The translations under genes and the position numbers were made by a program. The notes beneath the pieces are model-generated. The model was not told the origin of the DNA, did no database searches, and saw nothing but the letters and a program-made list of their open reading frames with translations. This document shows positions 31,401-45,743 of a stretch of DNA of 64,000 nucleotides, piece by piece. How positions within the stretch are numbered: the first letter of the stretch is position 1; every line of letters begins with the position of its first letter. The DNA lies in NCBI GenBank assembly GCA_013398955.1, contig VWPU01002938.1, positions 62,001-126,000 of the forward strand, given 5' to 3'. Source of the stretch: Callaeas wilsoni (lineage: Eukaryota > Chordata > Aves > Passeriformes > Callaeidae).

Positions 31401-34400
31401 CCCACAAGTGCAGCAGTTAGTCTTTTTAGTCTTTCCCATAGCTGTATTTTACCCAGACCATTTAGAAGCTCCACATATTTTTCTTCAGCTATAATTCATT
31501 AGAAATTCAAGTCACATCATCAGCATCTGTGAAACAATTACTGCATCTAGCACTGACTCTGCAGTCTAATCCATCATAATTATGACTGGCCTCTTTGAAG
31601 GTGCCACGATGTGTGACTTAAATATAGCACATTACTGTGCAAATGGATCAGCATCTCATCCCACCAATATGCATTCAAGTTATAATTCAGACTACCACTG
31701 TCTGACTTTTTCAGATCCGATCGATGTATGTGCATTTATTTCTTGCCACACACAGGGCACAAACTGGAAACTAGCAGGTGAATGAGAGCCTGAGATTTTT
31801 TGTTGTTTGTTTTATGGACAAGTTTGGCACATTCCTGCCACCTCTTATCAGTATAATCTGGAAGGTGTTGTTACAAGCACGACAGACATTTCTGCAGCAA
31901 CAGAAGTTGTGTCATCTTTTTTCACAGAAAATCTTTCTTTAGTTTTAGCCAGTTCTGGAGGTTCATAGCTTATTTTCTATAGCACCTGTATCTGGGGAGT
32001 TTGTGAATGCAAAGCAGCTCAAATGAATGAATGGATAAATACACCCACTGCAGGGGAGTACAGTCTTCTGCAAAACTGGGCAAGATTCCCAGGAGAAAAA
32101 GTAGGTGGGGGAATAGCTGTGGTAGAGCACTCATAGACCTAAAAGGACCAAAAGGTGGGATGTCAGATGGGTTGTTTCCCCTTCTGGGGTGAGCTGAGAT
32201 AGACATTCATCTCCTCAGAGGTTTTTCTCCCCAGCAGAAATACACATCTTCAGATCAAAGTCTCAGCTGAGTTGTGCTCAACTGATTATCAGGATGAGAC
32301 TCAGGAAAGCAGAAGTCAGATACCCAGAAGCTTGTTGATGGCTCACTAGGTTGTTCCTGGAGTGTTGCCACAGCCTCCATCCTGCTGGCACCCTTCTGCC
32401 ACTGCCAGATGACACAGAGGTCTAAATTGCTCCCAGACAAGAAACCCCTCCAGCACTTTCTCAACAGGAGGTGAATTTGCCCATATGTCTTGCCAAACTC
32501 CAGTTTGGTAAGTCGTACTTTCTGCTTACACTCTCCTGCTCCTGTTGTCTGTGTACGGTAGCTGGCTTCACTTGTGGCTGTGTATCCTTATGTGCTGTTG
32601 TGCAGTTGCATCTCTCCTCTGAAGCTCATGCATCTGGCAAAGAGTTCTAAATACTGAAGTTCCAACATGCGAAAAAGCTCCTGAAGTTAGGGCTTTGGGT
32701 TTTTTCCTATTTCACTAATGAATGAAAATTTGAGAAGAGGCACAAGTGGTTATTACTTAGGTAAGGGCACTCATGCATGACATTGTCAGAAAGCTCTGCT
32801 CTAAAACCTTAACTCTTATGGACTTGCATATATGCAAAATTGTTTCTGATTAACCCTATGACAAAGTTTTCTCTTCTTTAACATTGGAACAAGATATGTA
32901 AGCAGTTACAATGACACTTAACGCCAGGATTTGATACTATGGGATGTGATTCTCTGGCCTAGCTAAAGACCAGTTGCTGCAGCTGTGCCCTGGGTTAACA
33001 CCTGTAAGCAACTGCCAGTGTCTCTAGAGGAGAAAAGACGTGCAGTGAACTACATGTCTGAGGGGTGATGTAACACATCAAAGCTCTTATTAGTGAGACA
33101 CTTCCATTACTGCTGGGATAAAAAATTGAACACATGTGGTATAGTTTAAGGATTTCCCATATCTTTTGCACTTAAGGTACTGTAGTTTATACACAGAGAA
33201 ACAGCATGTGCTTCCACATGGAAACTTAGAAGAGAGCCAAGAGCAGGACAGATTCAAGAGAGATTGCATTCATACCCAAGGTGAACCGAGGCTCAAAACC
33301 CCACAACATCCCCTAAGGATTTGCTCTGCTCCTTACCAGCATCACTGCTGCCCCACTGCATATGTGGTGGCTGAGGAAAACACAGTGAAACTTCAAGGCA
33401 GATGTAAAGGAGGCCCCAGAAGGACAAGGACACACCGTTGTTAGCTGGCCTCTATGGCTTACAATAGGGTCCTTTTGCACTGCATTCAACTGTCTCTTCA
33501 TTTGGATAGTTTATTTATTTAGGGCATTAGCAATGCTTTGGAAAAAAACTTGAGTAAGGATGCCATGCCTTGCCTGTCCCTTGAAGTTTTTTAGTTAAAG
33601 CTATATTTCTTCCTAAAATATACATATTGCTTTTCTTATTGTAGCTTTAAAGAGCAGTTAAGGGGTTAATCTAGAAACTCCTCAATGATACTGTGACTGT
33701 ATTCTGCAGAAGGTCATATTACATGAATATAATTGTCTTCACTGGCATTTAGATCTATGATAATCTGTGTCAAACAAAAGAAAATGTGGGATGGATAAAA
33801 TTTGTTACCTAATTTATAGCTAATTTATCCTTAATTTACAGGGTAAATGGCGACTAGCGAATATAGATATAAGCAGACATATGGGAATGAAGAGCATGAG
33901 ATTTGTGACATATGAGGATTAATAATTCATTAAATCTTATCCAAGCCAGACGCTTCAAAATTCATGCATTTTTAAAATCAACTAGTGCTAAACCCCCCTC
34001 AATTTACTGACACCAGTTCCTGCATTTCAGTAATACAATGGTCTGGTTGCAGAAGCACTTGAATCAGTTTGACCTTAATACAGAGGACATGATAGTAAAG
34101 CTAAACAGTGATTTCCCCTTGCTACATTACATAACCATCAACAGGACTGGATACTGCATAGTTTCCACCCAGATGTGAAAAATTGTACTATTTTAACAAT
34201 TGGCATAAAATGAAGGGAAGTAAAAATTAAATGCCTCTACAATATGGGTGGAAAAAACCAATTATGCAAAGGAAATGAATTCAGGATTATAAAATGAGAG
34301 TAAACAGAAATTATAATGTCGCATCACACATCTCACCAGTTCCCATTTTTTGTGATGTGTGTTCCATACAAACTTTGTACCTAACTGTATTATGTAGCAC

Positions 34401-37400
34401 TTCTAGAAAAACACCACAGCTCCTCAAGTAGTTGCTTTAAATGCCACCATGTTAGGACCAGATTAAAAATGTTTCCCAAAAGGCTAAACTTCAGAACCAG
34501 GTTGAATTTAAGAAACAAAAGGACCCTCCCATTGCAATAACCAGATCGTTCAAGATGAGGTTGGCATTTATGTCTGTTCTTGCCGGCTGTAAGCTCTTTT
34601 CCATAGTTTAGGTTTGGAGTATGGTGGATCCAGGTGGTTTGTATGGACAGGCCATTCCACAGAGCTGCACTGCTCCCCAGGTTAGCTTGTTTGGTACTAC
34701 CTTGGGTGCTGGCATGCCAACATACTCTAAGACCAGTATTGCTCAATTTCTTGAGCACCGCCTTGACTGTTAGATGTCTTTAACAAATACAGGGAAGCTG
34801 AACTAAAGCAGCCTTTCATCTTTGCTGTTTTTTTGAGAATCGTTGTGTCTGATAATTCTAATAGGAAGGCTGCAGGAATGGGAGTTACAGCCTTAAATCT
34901 CAGGAGTGCTCAAATAAGTGTATGTTGAGCGAGATGCTTTTGCATAATGAGAAACTTCTCTGTGAAGTCTAGACCAGCAAAATTGTTTCAAATTGTAACC
35001 CACACAGGACATCATTCGGTAATTCTCCAGTGCCTGTGAATTCAACACTGGCAAAGATGTTGGGGTTGGAAAACAGAACAAAGCCTCTTTTTCTTCATCT
35101 CAGTCTATTATGCTAGGCTAGGCGTGTTGAGCAGTGTTAATCAGGTGCACAACTGGTGCTTTGACCCGTTTTTGATTCCCGGAGAAAGGATGTGATTTGA
35201 GGATGATTTTCCTCTCAGTACTTCAGCTACCCCATGTGTCAAATGGTGATGGTGATATGGGCTGCTGATTAAAATCAGCTCCCCGAGAGCAACAGCTGAC
35301 TGCTCTTGCTGTTCTGGCTGAGCTCTGCAGTGCAGCCTCTTGTGAGCACGCCAGGATAAGCAAGCGTTGGTGGCTGAACCGTTCCTCAAGACACACTTGA
35401 TGTTATCAACCTGCTGTTTAGGGAGGGTTACCAAGAGGTCACTGTTATCATTATCTTCCAGTTTCTGTGATCTTTGTCCATTTGGCTTCAGACCTGGTTA
35501 TAGCACGGATTTCTTGGGTTGATGACTTCCTAGCACCAGTCAAAGGTCAGTTATCCATGATGATTTCATCACAGCTTTTGGCAGAGTGAAAAACCACTGA
35601 ATGAAAAAGAAAAACCACTGGAAAGCTAAAAATTTCAAGGTTTCATCATGTTGGGACAGTAACATTGGAAAATAGGCATATGAGCAGAAGAACTGATAGA
35701 AGAGAATAAAACACTCTGGGCTGCAGTGTACTCAGAAAACCTATTTACACAGCTCTGGTTTCCATTATCCTTTGAACTTCAAATAGGAAATCCTGTTGGT
35801 CTCAGAGTTCTGTTAAAAACAGAGTATTTTACAAAAGGCAGTTCTCTTAAATTTCTTTTTAAAAGTGGAAGGTCATACTGAGAGGAGAGTGGGGAGAATG
35901 CAAAGAGAAGGTTGACGGCTCCAAGGTGTACTCTGACTCGTGCTCCTGCATGTCCAGATGGTAAAGCAGAGCTTTCAGCCCCTTCACTGGCCTCACTGTG
36001 GTAGCCTTTACACCCCTCTACACATTCCTCTTCTGTTTTTTTCATGGCTCTGCCACACCTAGGCTGGGATGTTGTAGTGAACTCAACTTTTGGCTGCTAT
36101 GTTTTGAGAAATGAGAGGCAGCCAAAGAGGCAGCTCCCACACTACACAGTGTACGCTGTGTGTGCCGATATAGTCAAGGGGCAGGTTTTGGGGATCCCTG
36201 CCAGGAGCAGTGAGCCACGAGATGCCCTGTGTCCCTGTGAGAGATGCTGCCTGCCCCTGCATGTCCTGCTGGGGGTTCACTTCCACACAGTGGAGCTAGA
36301 GGAGTTGAGCGAAAACAAGGGTACTTGCTTTGGAAAGATCTTACACTGTTTTAATTGTTGCATGATTTAATTTTAAGAAGTGTTTCCATTCCCACTTGCG
36401 ATTTAGTTTTATTCCTCCCAATTTATGCCTTTTGCGACTTACAAACCAGACCAATTGCTCATAAACACATGGGAAAAACAGGTTTGTTGGTGCCCTGTTC
36501 CTTGGCTTCAGGGCAACACCAGCCAGACCTGTACTAGTCCACTCCAACCTGTTTTCAAAAGTCTCTGATGATGAGGGTTGCATAATAACACACAGTTACA
36601 TGCTGTAATTAATCTTACTTATTAGAAAGCTTCTACCATTTAAAACATAACCTTAGATCAGCTCATCCCATCTGCCACAGACATGTAGAGCAAGTTTTTT
36701 TTTCCTTCTGTGCTATGGCTTCTTTCTCTTCATGTAATTGAAGACTGTCATTAATGCTCCCCCCTTAGACAGAATAAACAACCCAGTTCATGACATCCGA
36801 TCTCCTCCCTGGGTGGATCTATATCCATACCATTTGTTCCCTGACCAAATGCATGGAGGTCACAAAGCAAATCCAGTCTGTTCTCTGGAGACATTATGCA
36901 CATGCTACACTCTGCTAGATTTTCTCCAAATTCAGATGCTTGATATGCAAGCAGCTATAACATGTATCTGTATAATCTTCCAAAATCCTGTATGAATTAC
37001 CTTGACTTTCCCCTCAGTAACTAAGCAGTTTTATTCCCTCACTGTATAAATCACACTAAAATCAAGAGAACAGGCTTGTTACTTCTAGTAGAGCTTTATA
37101 GAAAAGATTGTTTCCTTAAAACCTTTCAGTGTGCTTAACTCTTCGAGCTACTCACACAAACATCTCTTCTGACTTCCACTGTTGCTGAGGCACCACACAA
37201 GATAAGAATCTAACGCATTTTTAGAGGTCTATGAGAAGATGCTCCCTGGAGCTATGGTTGCCATTCAGCTTTTTTGCATTCGTGTGTGGTCTTCAGGAGC
37301 AGTTTTTATGTGGGTTATTGCAATCTACATACAACAATGGCATGGATTATTGTGCTGAAATCCAGATCTGAGAAAACAGTTACAGTTACCTCTTCAGATG

Positions 37401-40400
37401 TACCAGAGATGAAAGAAAAGGTGGTTTTGATGACCAGAGCCAGCTGACGACCTAAGAGCAGTCAAGATCTAATCCTGATAAAAGCAAAACTCTGGGAGAG
37501 AAACAAAACATGGGAACTGGTGCTGCCATACCACAGTTCCGAGCACACAACAGAGCTTAGCATGGGTACTGTTGCCATCCCCTTAAGCTTTAGGTTGGAG
37601 CTGAGGATATGGGACTACGTCTTCATTTTGAATACTCAACATCCAAGCTTGGGAAGAACTTGGTCATTGATCTTTTCAGATAAAAGGGCTCAGGACCCAA
37701 ACAAATTGTCAGTCAAGCGACACCAACTTCACATCATGGCAGCATTTATTGAGGCGTTACAAGCCTAGCTTCTTAAGCCTGGCTTGAAAAACATATTTTC
37801 TGTAGTTACCATCTTGGCTACAGTATTTTTCTTCCCTTTCTAATTTTAGCTTTATATCCCTTGCCAAGAGAGTTTTTAGGTTTTTCTTTAGAAGGCCACT
37901 GTTAATTTTATTCTGAGGATCAAGTGATAGGCTCCAGTTTGTGCTTCTACACAACTGAGGCCATTTCTCAGTTCCTTCTTATCTTGTTCTATCCCCACTT
38001 ACAAAGATGTGGGTTTTATGTATAGCCATTTAGAACTTCTTAGTATTTAAGCATAAATGGCAGTATATGGGGAGTTCTATGTATTTTGTGACAAGAAACA
38101 CTTAAGAAAACTACTAGAGAAAAAAGATTATTACAAGGATGCAGGCTTTTTCCTTTCTGTGGAATATCCCTTCAATATTCTAGGGAAACTGGAAACCAGT
38201 AAAAAGTCTAGATTTTGTGAGTGGGATGATTGCTTAGAAACACAGCTCTAGCTTGAAAGTTTCTCCCTTTAACCAAGTTAAAAGACTGGATAAAAACTTG
38301 GAATTGCTGTGCTGAGAAACAGTTGGGACCCCAGAACGAGCTGGCATTCCTGCTTTTCTTTAATTTCCAGTAATTCAAAGGAACATTGTTTCTCCTGTTT
38401 AAATTTTTCCCTTTGTGGCGGGATGCAACATGAAGAGGCAGAAAATTCACTGCTGCCAAGCTAAAAGGAGCCGGGGGAACTGGCAGATTGTGATTTAACT
38501 CTCACTAAGACTTTTAGACTCCCACAGCTGACACTTGGAAGAGCGGCATTTGAGCAGTCCTGAAGGGAACTGCAACACTTCTCTCTCTGTCCTTCCTTTT
38601 CAAATATTTTCAAAGCTTTGAAAACAGTCGGTTGTTCTTCATTCTGGCAACTCGCCACTTGCTGCCGGCTCACATCAGTTCACAGTCTTCTGAGGTATCT
38701 AGTGGCCTGCATGGATTTGAGAGAGTTTGAAGCTCTAATGAAAGACCTTTGATATTTTGGGATATTTAAGAGACACACAGAAACGGGTGAGTTAAAAGAG
38801 CTGTTGTCAGCCTCTGCAAAGCCCACTTCATATTCTCAGTCACGAGATACCGTTTCACTAATTGATTATTGTCTGTCCACAACACAGTCATGCTCTTAGT
38901 GCACAAAGAAGCAGTGTGGATGAAAAGCTCACCATTGTAAAGTACATACTCAACTGAATTTAGAAAGCTGGGAGTTACAGACAAATCTAAGATATGAGAC
39001 TACTTTGAATGAAACTCATAAATCATAGCTGAGATTTTTTTCAGCTTAAGTAAACATCTTTCCTACAGATGATGGAAGTTAATCGAAGCCTTTTAAATGC
39101 CTCTCTTTAGTCTTCCTAAGAGGACCTAAGCGGGGGAGCTCTCTTCAAAAGGGTCAGGTGACTTTTCATTCTTTAAATCCACACCTCCAGCAATGAGGAC
39201 TTGATCCCACAAGCCCTGCAGAACTGCTCCTACCTGGCAAGGTTATGCAAAGTGTTTGCCAGGCTAGTCCTTCAGCCAGCAGACTCATAGCTGTGGTGGT
39301 CTTGAGCTCAGGAATGCAGGTGTAGGAAAGAATGCCTGCATTGTGTGCTCGAGTTCCCATAACCGTATGCGTGTCCTTGTACGCCAAGTGGATTGCACAG
39401 CACAGTCTCTGCTTTTCTTGCAAACACAAACCTACACTCCCTCTGTCACCCTTGCTCCCCCAAAACACATCAGGGAGAGAACAAGTTTGGGGGCAAAGCA
39501 AGGATGATAGGCATTAAGCTCTGATATATGCAACTGGTTTTGCTCAGAAGAAATACAGCACAGTCTGTGATTGGTAGTGTTACTTCTATACAGCCTCTGG
39601 GGGCAATGAACAGCTGGTTATCTTTAAAAAAACCAGGGGGAGTTGGGAGAAGAGAGGAGACATCTATCAGGATACTCAATGTCTAATGCAGTCAGTTAAG
39701 GTAATGTGCATGCCACTGTCAAATGCATATAAGGGCACTTTATCTTTGGTTTGTTAACCTTTGAGGGTCAGCCAGGTTGATTATGAGAAAATGAGCTAAT
39801 CATTTTGCTGTGGGAAGGGTAGGGGACAAGGATGAATGGCAAAGTTTATCTGCTTATTCTACTTCCCAGCAAACAAACCTTCCTAGCAGCCTCATCTAGC
39901 TCACAAAAAGTTTCTGCGGAAATAGGGTTTAATAAATCAGATGTGCGCCTCAGCTTCCCAAACCAAAATTGCCTTCAAAGTCTATGATAGGTATTGGTGA
40001 TTAAGCAAATATTCTGAAAAGTTATTTGCACCTAAAATTAGAACTGAGAACAAGATGGGCAGAAAAACATATTCTAGAGTACCTGCAGTTAACCTTTAAA
40101 AAAACATATGGAAGACTACAGCAAATCAGGTGAATGCTAGGGACAGCACATGTCCCCATACTGCTGTGCATCAGCTGTGCAGCATGACAGAGAGAAATTA
40201 TGTCATGAAGCTGTTTGGACTCTCTGTTCAGGATGCTAATGGCTCCGAGCCCATCCTATTCCCTGCCTTTTCCCTCTAGCACCTCTAAAGCCCTCTCACT
40301 GACAGGTCCCAACAAAACCATGCTCCTCTCTTCAAGCAGAGGGGCCAGCTGAGCATGCAGTGGATACAGGGCATGTGTCAGCATCATCCAGCAGGGCACC

Positions 40401-43400
40401 AGTTCCATCCTGGAAACTGATGGAGATCCCAGCAGCTCCCAACCTCCCCCTGCCTGAGCTCCCTGCCCCAGCCCTTGTTCCTGGAGCTGTGGAGGTAGAG
40501 ATTTCAGAGTTGTTAGATGTTTTCTCATACACTGCAATATAACCAGGCCCCACAAAATTCTTAGTCTGTGCTTCAGTTTTTCTGTCTTCATTGAAAAAAT
40601 TCCATGTCTTGAAAACAGCTGGTACTACTTAATGATCTTTTGGTAACTAAGGCTGATTCCTTTTGTTATGCTCTCTGAAGATTAAATTTTGCTCTGGACT
40701 CTATTGCCTGAAGGAGGCTATTGTAAAACAAGATACTCGGAAATCAGCAAAAAGATGTTCGAGCTAAAACAGAACACAAAACATTTTAACTCTAGTGGTG
40801 CTGCTGCCAATGAGTTAGAGAAAGGATCCTGAGATTATGCTAAAACCAGTCTGGTATTGTGGGCTAATGGCTGAGGAACTGCTTTCTAAAGATGTTCACA
40901 GCCTTGTAAATGAATCAAACCTCCATGATACAGATGTTGCTTCTTTGACATTCAGTTTTAAATCCTGACTTGGTCAAACAGGCTATCATGGAAATAACTA
41001 GATGGTGGCAAGCACTGCTATTACTTTAAATTAAAGGAGGGAAATACAAAGTCCAAGGATTTGCAGTCCCCTTTACAAGAGACACATTGGGAACAGCCTG
41101 TGTCTACCGAATACTGAAAAGCTCAATCAGGATTCCAAAGGAAATTGCTATAAAAGATTAAATATGTGGTCAGCAGTAATAACTCTCCCTCTGTTTGTTG
41201 TGTCAGATTGCATTTGTGTTGGAGGAAAGATTGGTGTACTTCAGATAGCAACAAGGAAGAGAGAGAGAGAGATTTTGAGAGAGATTTTCCATTGCAAGGT
41301 TAACAAGAGGAAGTGGATGGGGATGAGGGAATGTGCTCCACAGAACTGCAGGAAGCTGGAGGAAGGCAGCACAGCAGCTAAAGACTGTGGCTAAAAGTTT
41401 TGATGACTACAAACACTGACAGTAGTTTTCAGAGATGAAATTACCATGGACTGCCAACCAACAGAATCCTCAAGTCTCTGTTGTTGGGATGTTCCTGCAG
41501 CACCTGTGGGGATTGGCCTGTGAACCCTGGAATTGGCAGGCAGAGGCCTTTGTTGGGTGTTAATTACAGAGGCTTCCCCCTGGTTCTGGTACACTACGAA
41601 CTTACTGCAGCATTTGCACTGATTTATTTGAAAGTTTAAGCTCATGCTTTGCACCTATGGCACTCGCTCCCAAATAACTGCAATAACTTTGATTCAAATC
41701 AGTCTTTATAGGGGGCCCATATGACCCTCTGACCCCTCCCAGTACAGAGCAGCTCTGCACGCCTTCCCAGTTCTGCCGACTTGCACCGAAGTACCCTCCT
41801 CCCATCCACCCTGGCACCAGCACACACACACTCCTTTGACCTGAGATCCCACCTGTGGGATTTGTGAAGCCACTTTGAGGCTGTCTCTGGAGGGCCCTCC
41901 TGACTCCCCACAGAGTTACTGAATGATACTGGGGCTTGCACGTGACACCACTCAGCCTTCATTTACGCTCAGCTGGAACAGGGCAGCAGCCTTTGCCCGT
42001 TATTTTGCTCATACAGGTCACAGATACAGATTCAAAGGGAACTGCAGTAACCCATACGTAACAGTGCACAAAATACAGGAAAAACATTTCATAAGCATTT
42101 TGAACATCATTGTTGCCTCCTTCTGTTAAAGCTACAGATATGTATTTATAATACACAGAAGCAGGTTAATTAAGGCAAGTACTGCCAACATTATCTTTCA
42201 GGAATAGATCTGCACTTCACACATGAAGACATGAACAGTAACTAGTGCATGTTATGCTAAGCATAACTGAGCAACTCTCCCTGAAGGATTCAGGGTGGCC
42301 AGAGCTGTAAAAGAGTGGCCACAGGCCATGAGCTGTGTACAGCGTGGCACGGCAAAACGTTGAGCACATAGGACAGGATATAGGGTGTTTTTTTCCAACC
42401 AGAAGCTCAGGCATGAACTATTCATAGGCACTGTAAAACAAACAGCTAAGCTTTTAAGTTTTAAATGAACTTGCTTGACTTGAGACGTAGTGGGTTTTCA
42501 ATAAGCTGACTGAAAAGAGGAGCAGCTGTAACATGTTATTAACTTTTGTTCTCATTTGTGGCCTTATCATAATTTAGATTTAGTTTTAGGTACAACAACT
42601 TACATAAGTGCAAAATGATTTGTTACTTTATTAATACTTTAATTTCCATGGACAGTACATGGAAAAGAGGACAATAAACTTTTGCATCCACTGCAATGGA
42701 TGGAAGAACTGACTTTGACTAGGCTAGAGATCAGATTTTTACACGGAAACATTACAGATTCTAGTAACTTGAAGGCGCTACCATGGGTTACAGGAAAAGT
42801 AGTGGTGGTATTTTGTATATTGGTCATGGCCCAGTAACTCCCACAGTGCTTTTCTGTTGTAATACTGAGTGTTTCATGGCTTGACAATGTTTATTTGCAT
42901 TCTTAGTAATTTTTGCTTGAAGGGAAGCTCTTCTGTAAGCCTTTTTAAAAAATAACCCAAAAAATCCCTTTATTTTTAACTTTAGTTTCTGTATTTCTTA
43001 TCTTCTCATCTCATTCTAATCTTCTCTTTTCTCAATGGGAAAAAACTAGATTTATAGTATCTGAATGAAGAAGACAGATAATATTAAGTACCTGACACCT
43101 CAAAAGAGTGAAGATCATCAGCTTTCTCTTTCAATATTATAGTTAGACAGTGCATTTGACAAAGTTAGGCTGTCAAATAGATCATCTGCTGGGAAGATTT
43201 ACACAGTTCTCTCACTTGTTATCTCTACTCATGACACAAAGCTTAGCTAAAGTCAAGTCGCCTCAGATGAAAAATGAGAAACCGTGCTTCTTCACTTCAA
43301 ATCTTTGGTGATTTTAAAATGCGCAAAGTTAAATGCATTAGTTTCCTGCCCTGTATGATCTTGATCCTGAATGCACACCTAGCATCTGAGCATTTGAGGA

Positions 43401-44700
43401 GGAGCCCAGGAAAGTCAAAAGGGCAGCACAAGGTCTTAGATAAGAGGGATATTCCTGAAAGATTCCCAGATAGGTATGTAAATTCATACCCCCTCTGACT
43501 ATGGTCCATGTTCAGTGTCTGTCTTACACACAAAATTGGAAAATGCTTTATGGTGGAAAACTGAATCAGTGTTGGATGGGCAGAAGTCTTTCATTCCTCA
43601 GTTCTACTGTCCTCACAGCTGGTTGCTTTTATTGTCTTCATTTCAACTTTAGTTGTATTTGAAAGCTGCTGAGGAAGAAAGAAAATCTAGGCAAATCTTG
43701 TGCTTACACTTCTTGTCTCACAGAAAAAGTTCTATATTCCTTTTTCTTTTATTTCTCCCAATTTTAAAACAGAGCTAAGAATTTTGTTTGCTATCTTTAG
43801 GGTTGAAGGCAAGCTTTAAATGGCATTTTAGCAATTCAGAAAAACAAGCCTTTGTCATAATGAAGAACAGTATCATCACCTCGTAGCAGGTGATACAAGT
43901 GGTATAGCAAGATTTTTGGTTTTGCAAGGGTAAACCCTAGTTCTGTAGTTCAGACATAAAACAGGAATCTTGCTAGATAGGAGAAGGAGTTTCAGAAATG
44001 CATAATACTTGTCAGTTGACCTTTTCTCTCCTTGAGCTTATGGCTGTTTTCTCAAGAAGTAGAAATTCTTGTTCTTGCTGTGCATGGAGGAGATAAGGAC
44101 AGTATCACAGAAGAAGGCAGTTGTGTTTTCTTAAAAGGTAAATTAGTGTTTAAAGAGAGAGGGAAAGAACAGACAGAAACTGTTTGGGGGGGGATATTTT
44201 GCCCAGGGGAAAAAGAAAATATGTAGTATCACAGCTGAGACTAATTACACTGAAATACTAAGAAAAAGAAACAGCAACAGTGAAGAGGGGAATCCAAATC
44301 TTGTAGAAGTAAAATGCACCCACCAAGGGTAGAATGGCAGCGATTAGCATTCAGATTTGAAACTGAATTGATTTGCTGACTTTCTAGAGAAAGAAAGGGG
44401 GAGTGAGGTTTTTGGGTTTGTTCTTGTTTGGTTTTTTAAAGTCAACATCGGATGAAATGCTTAGTTAATAGCCAAGAAAAGAAAAATCCAAATGCAAGAA
44501 ATCTTCCTGTGCCTTGGTAAAGAAAACTCTTGGAGTCACTAACACATTGATTGAATCCTGTTTTAGGCAGGTAATGACTTGAAACTCCCTGCTGAAAACA
44601 AAGGTGGCTCACAATGATGCATGACAGATGCAGAGGCAATGTGACTGTGAGATGGCACAGTTATTCCCGTTTCAGGGACGACGGGAGTTTATCTAAGGAT
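28466..44700 (-). other. TET2 5' intronic or upstream region; no gene recognised
   Basis: About 16 kb lie upstream of the first coding exon. In mammals TET2 has non-coding leader exons tens of kb upstream of the ATG exon, so this is most likely intron. It is AT-rich and CpG-poor. Open frames are at most 122 codons and match nothing I know. Isolated donor-like sites on the TET2 strand (for example near 31312, 39227 and 37387) have no convincing paired acceptor or promoter. No large repeat, tRNA or snRNA was identified. Confidence 0.6.
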
Positions 44701-44779
44701 AAAGGAGAGAGGGATTCCCTGTGCAAGGTCAGTGTAGGGGAGAGGTCCAGGGGGAGACCAGCTGTCTGTACTTACTAAC

Positions 44780-45010
44780 CTCTAATCCAGGAGGATGGCT
44801 TTGTTGTGCTGCTCCAATACAGAACAGGTTAGACTGAATGCTGATGAGATACCAGCCATCTAGGAAATCATTTTCTGTTTCGCTGATTTTGGTTCTCGTC
44901 GTTACGTTTTCCCTTCCCTTTGTATGTAAAACAAGCGTTGAAGGAGTTCCTGAACAGAGGTCGCTCTGCTCCTCTCGAAGAGCGGCCTTGCGAGCAATGA
45001 GGCTCTGCTG
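44780..45010 (-). other. CpG-enriched patch with donor: candidate TET2 leader exon
   Basis: Between about 44880 and 45000 there are around nine CpGs in 130 bp, in a region otherwise nearly devoid of them. On the TET2 strand this leads to a 5' splice site ATTAGAG|GTTAGTAAG ending at 44780, with a second overlapping GTAAGT donor four bases on. A G-quadruplex motif lies about 140 bp upstream. The arrangement suits a non-coding first exon spliced to the acceptor at 28466, but no transcript evidence exists here and the start is arbitrary. Confidence 0.25.
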
Positions 45011-45143
45011 GCCCAAGGGCTCACCAGCACTTCACAAAGGGCCCTGATAGTACATAAATTCAGATCTTCACCAGATAGATAATTTTATGTGGTCTGCAGA
45101 AGAATAGGCCTTTGTCACAAGGAGATGATAGCTCACTTTGTTT

Positions 45144-45161
45144 GGGAGGGGGAGGGGAGGG
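45144..45161 (+). promoter_or_regulatory. G-quadruplex-forming motif
   Basis: The plus strand reads GGGAGGGGGAGGGGAGGG: four G runs of 3, 5, 4 and 3 with single-base loops, the most stable class of intramolecular quadruplex. On the TET2 strand it is C-rich. It sits next to the CpG patch at 44880-45000. Confidence 0.6.
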
Positions 45162-45702
45162 ACGAGTTTTCTCATTTTCTATGTATTTCTATTCAGCTGC
45201 TGCAGAAATATCCCCATCTGCTTTGAATCTACATTTTAATTCCAAACCCTAGCAAGAAATACAGCAAGCTGGCTTGTTCTGCCTGGCAAAGTACACACAT
45301 AGCAAGTTGCTAAACTGAAAGCTGTTCCAAAATCTAGGAATGTAACAAACTTAAAAGCCAAGTTACCTGGCCTCATGCTCTGTTTAACCATATTTTGGTG
45401 ATAATCAAAAATAGATTTCATTTGTCTGTCCTTTAAATGTTGTCACTTACTCCAGAGTACATGCTTTCCTTCCTATCTGCTCTGTCAGGAAAATTCAGTT
45501 TAAGAATATGAAATGGGTTTGGGTTTTCGTTTCTCTGGTGAAAGCAGGCAATGGAGCTTTGCCTGCTTTTTCTGCATGATGAAGGGGTAGTAAAACAGGA
45601 GGTGCAAATTAAATTGTTGATTACCGTCATTTATAACACCTATATCTGAATTCATGTAGTATGACATGACTTTTGCTAGTAGCAGTGAATTTTTGCATGG
45701 TT

Positions 45703-45743
45703 TATATACATACATATATATGTATATGTGTGTATATGTACAT
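45703..45743. repeat. TA/CA-type microsatellite
   Basis: This is a short imperfect run of TATATACA, ATATAT and GTGTATATGT units, partly self-complementary. It shows no association with a gene. Confidence 0.8.
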
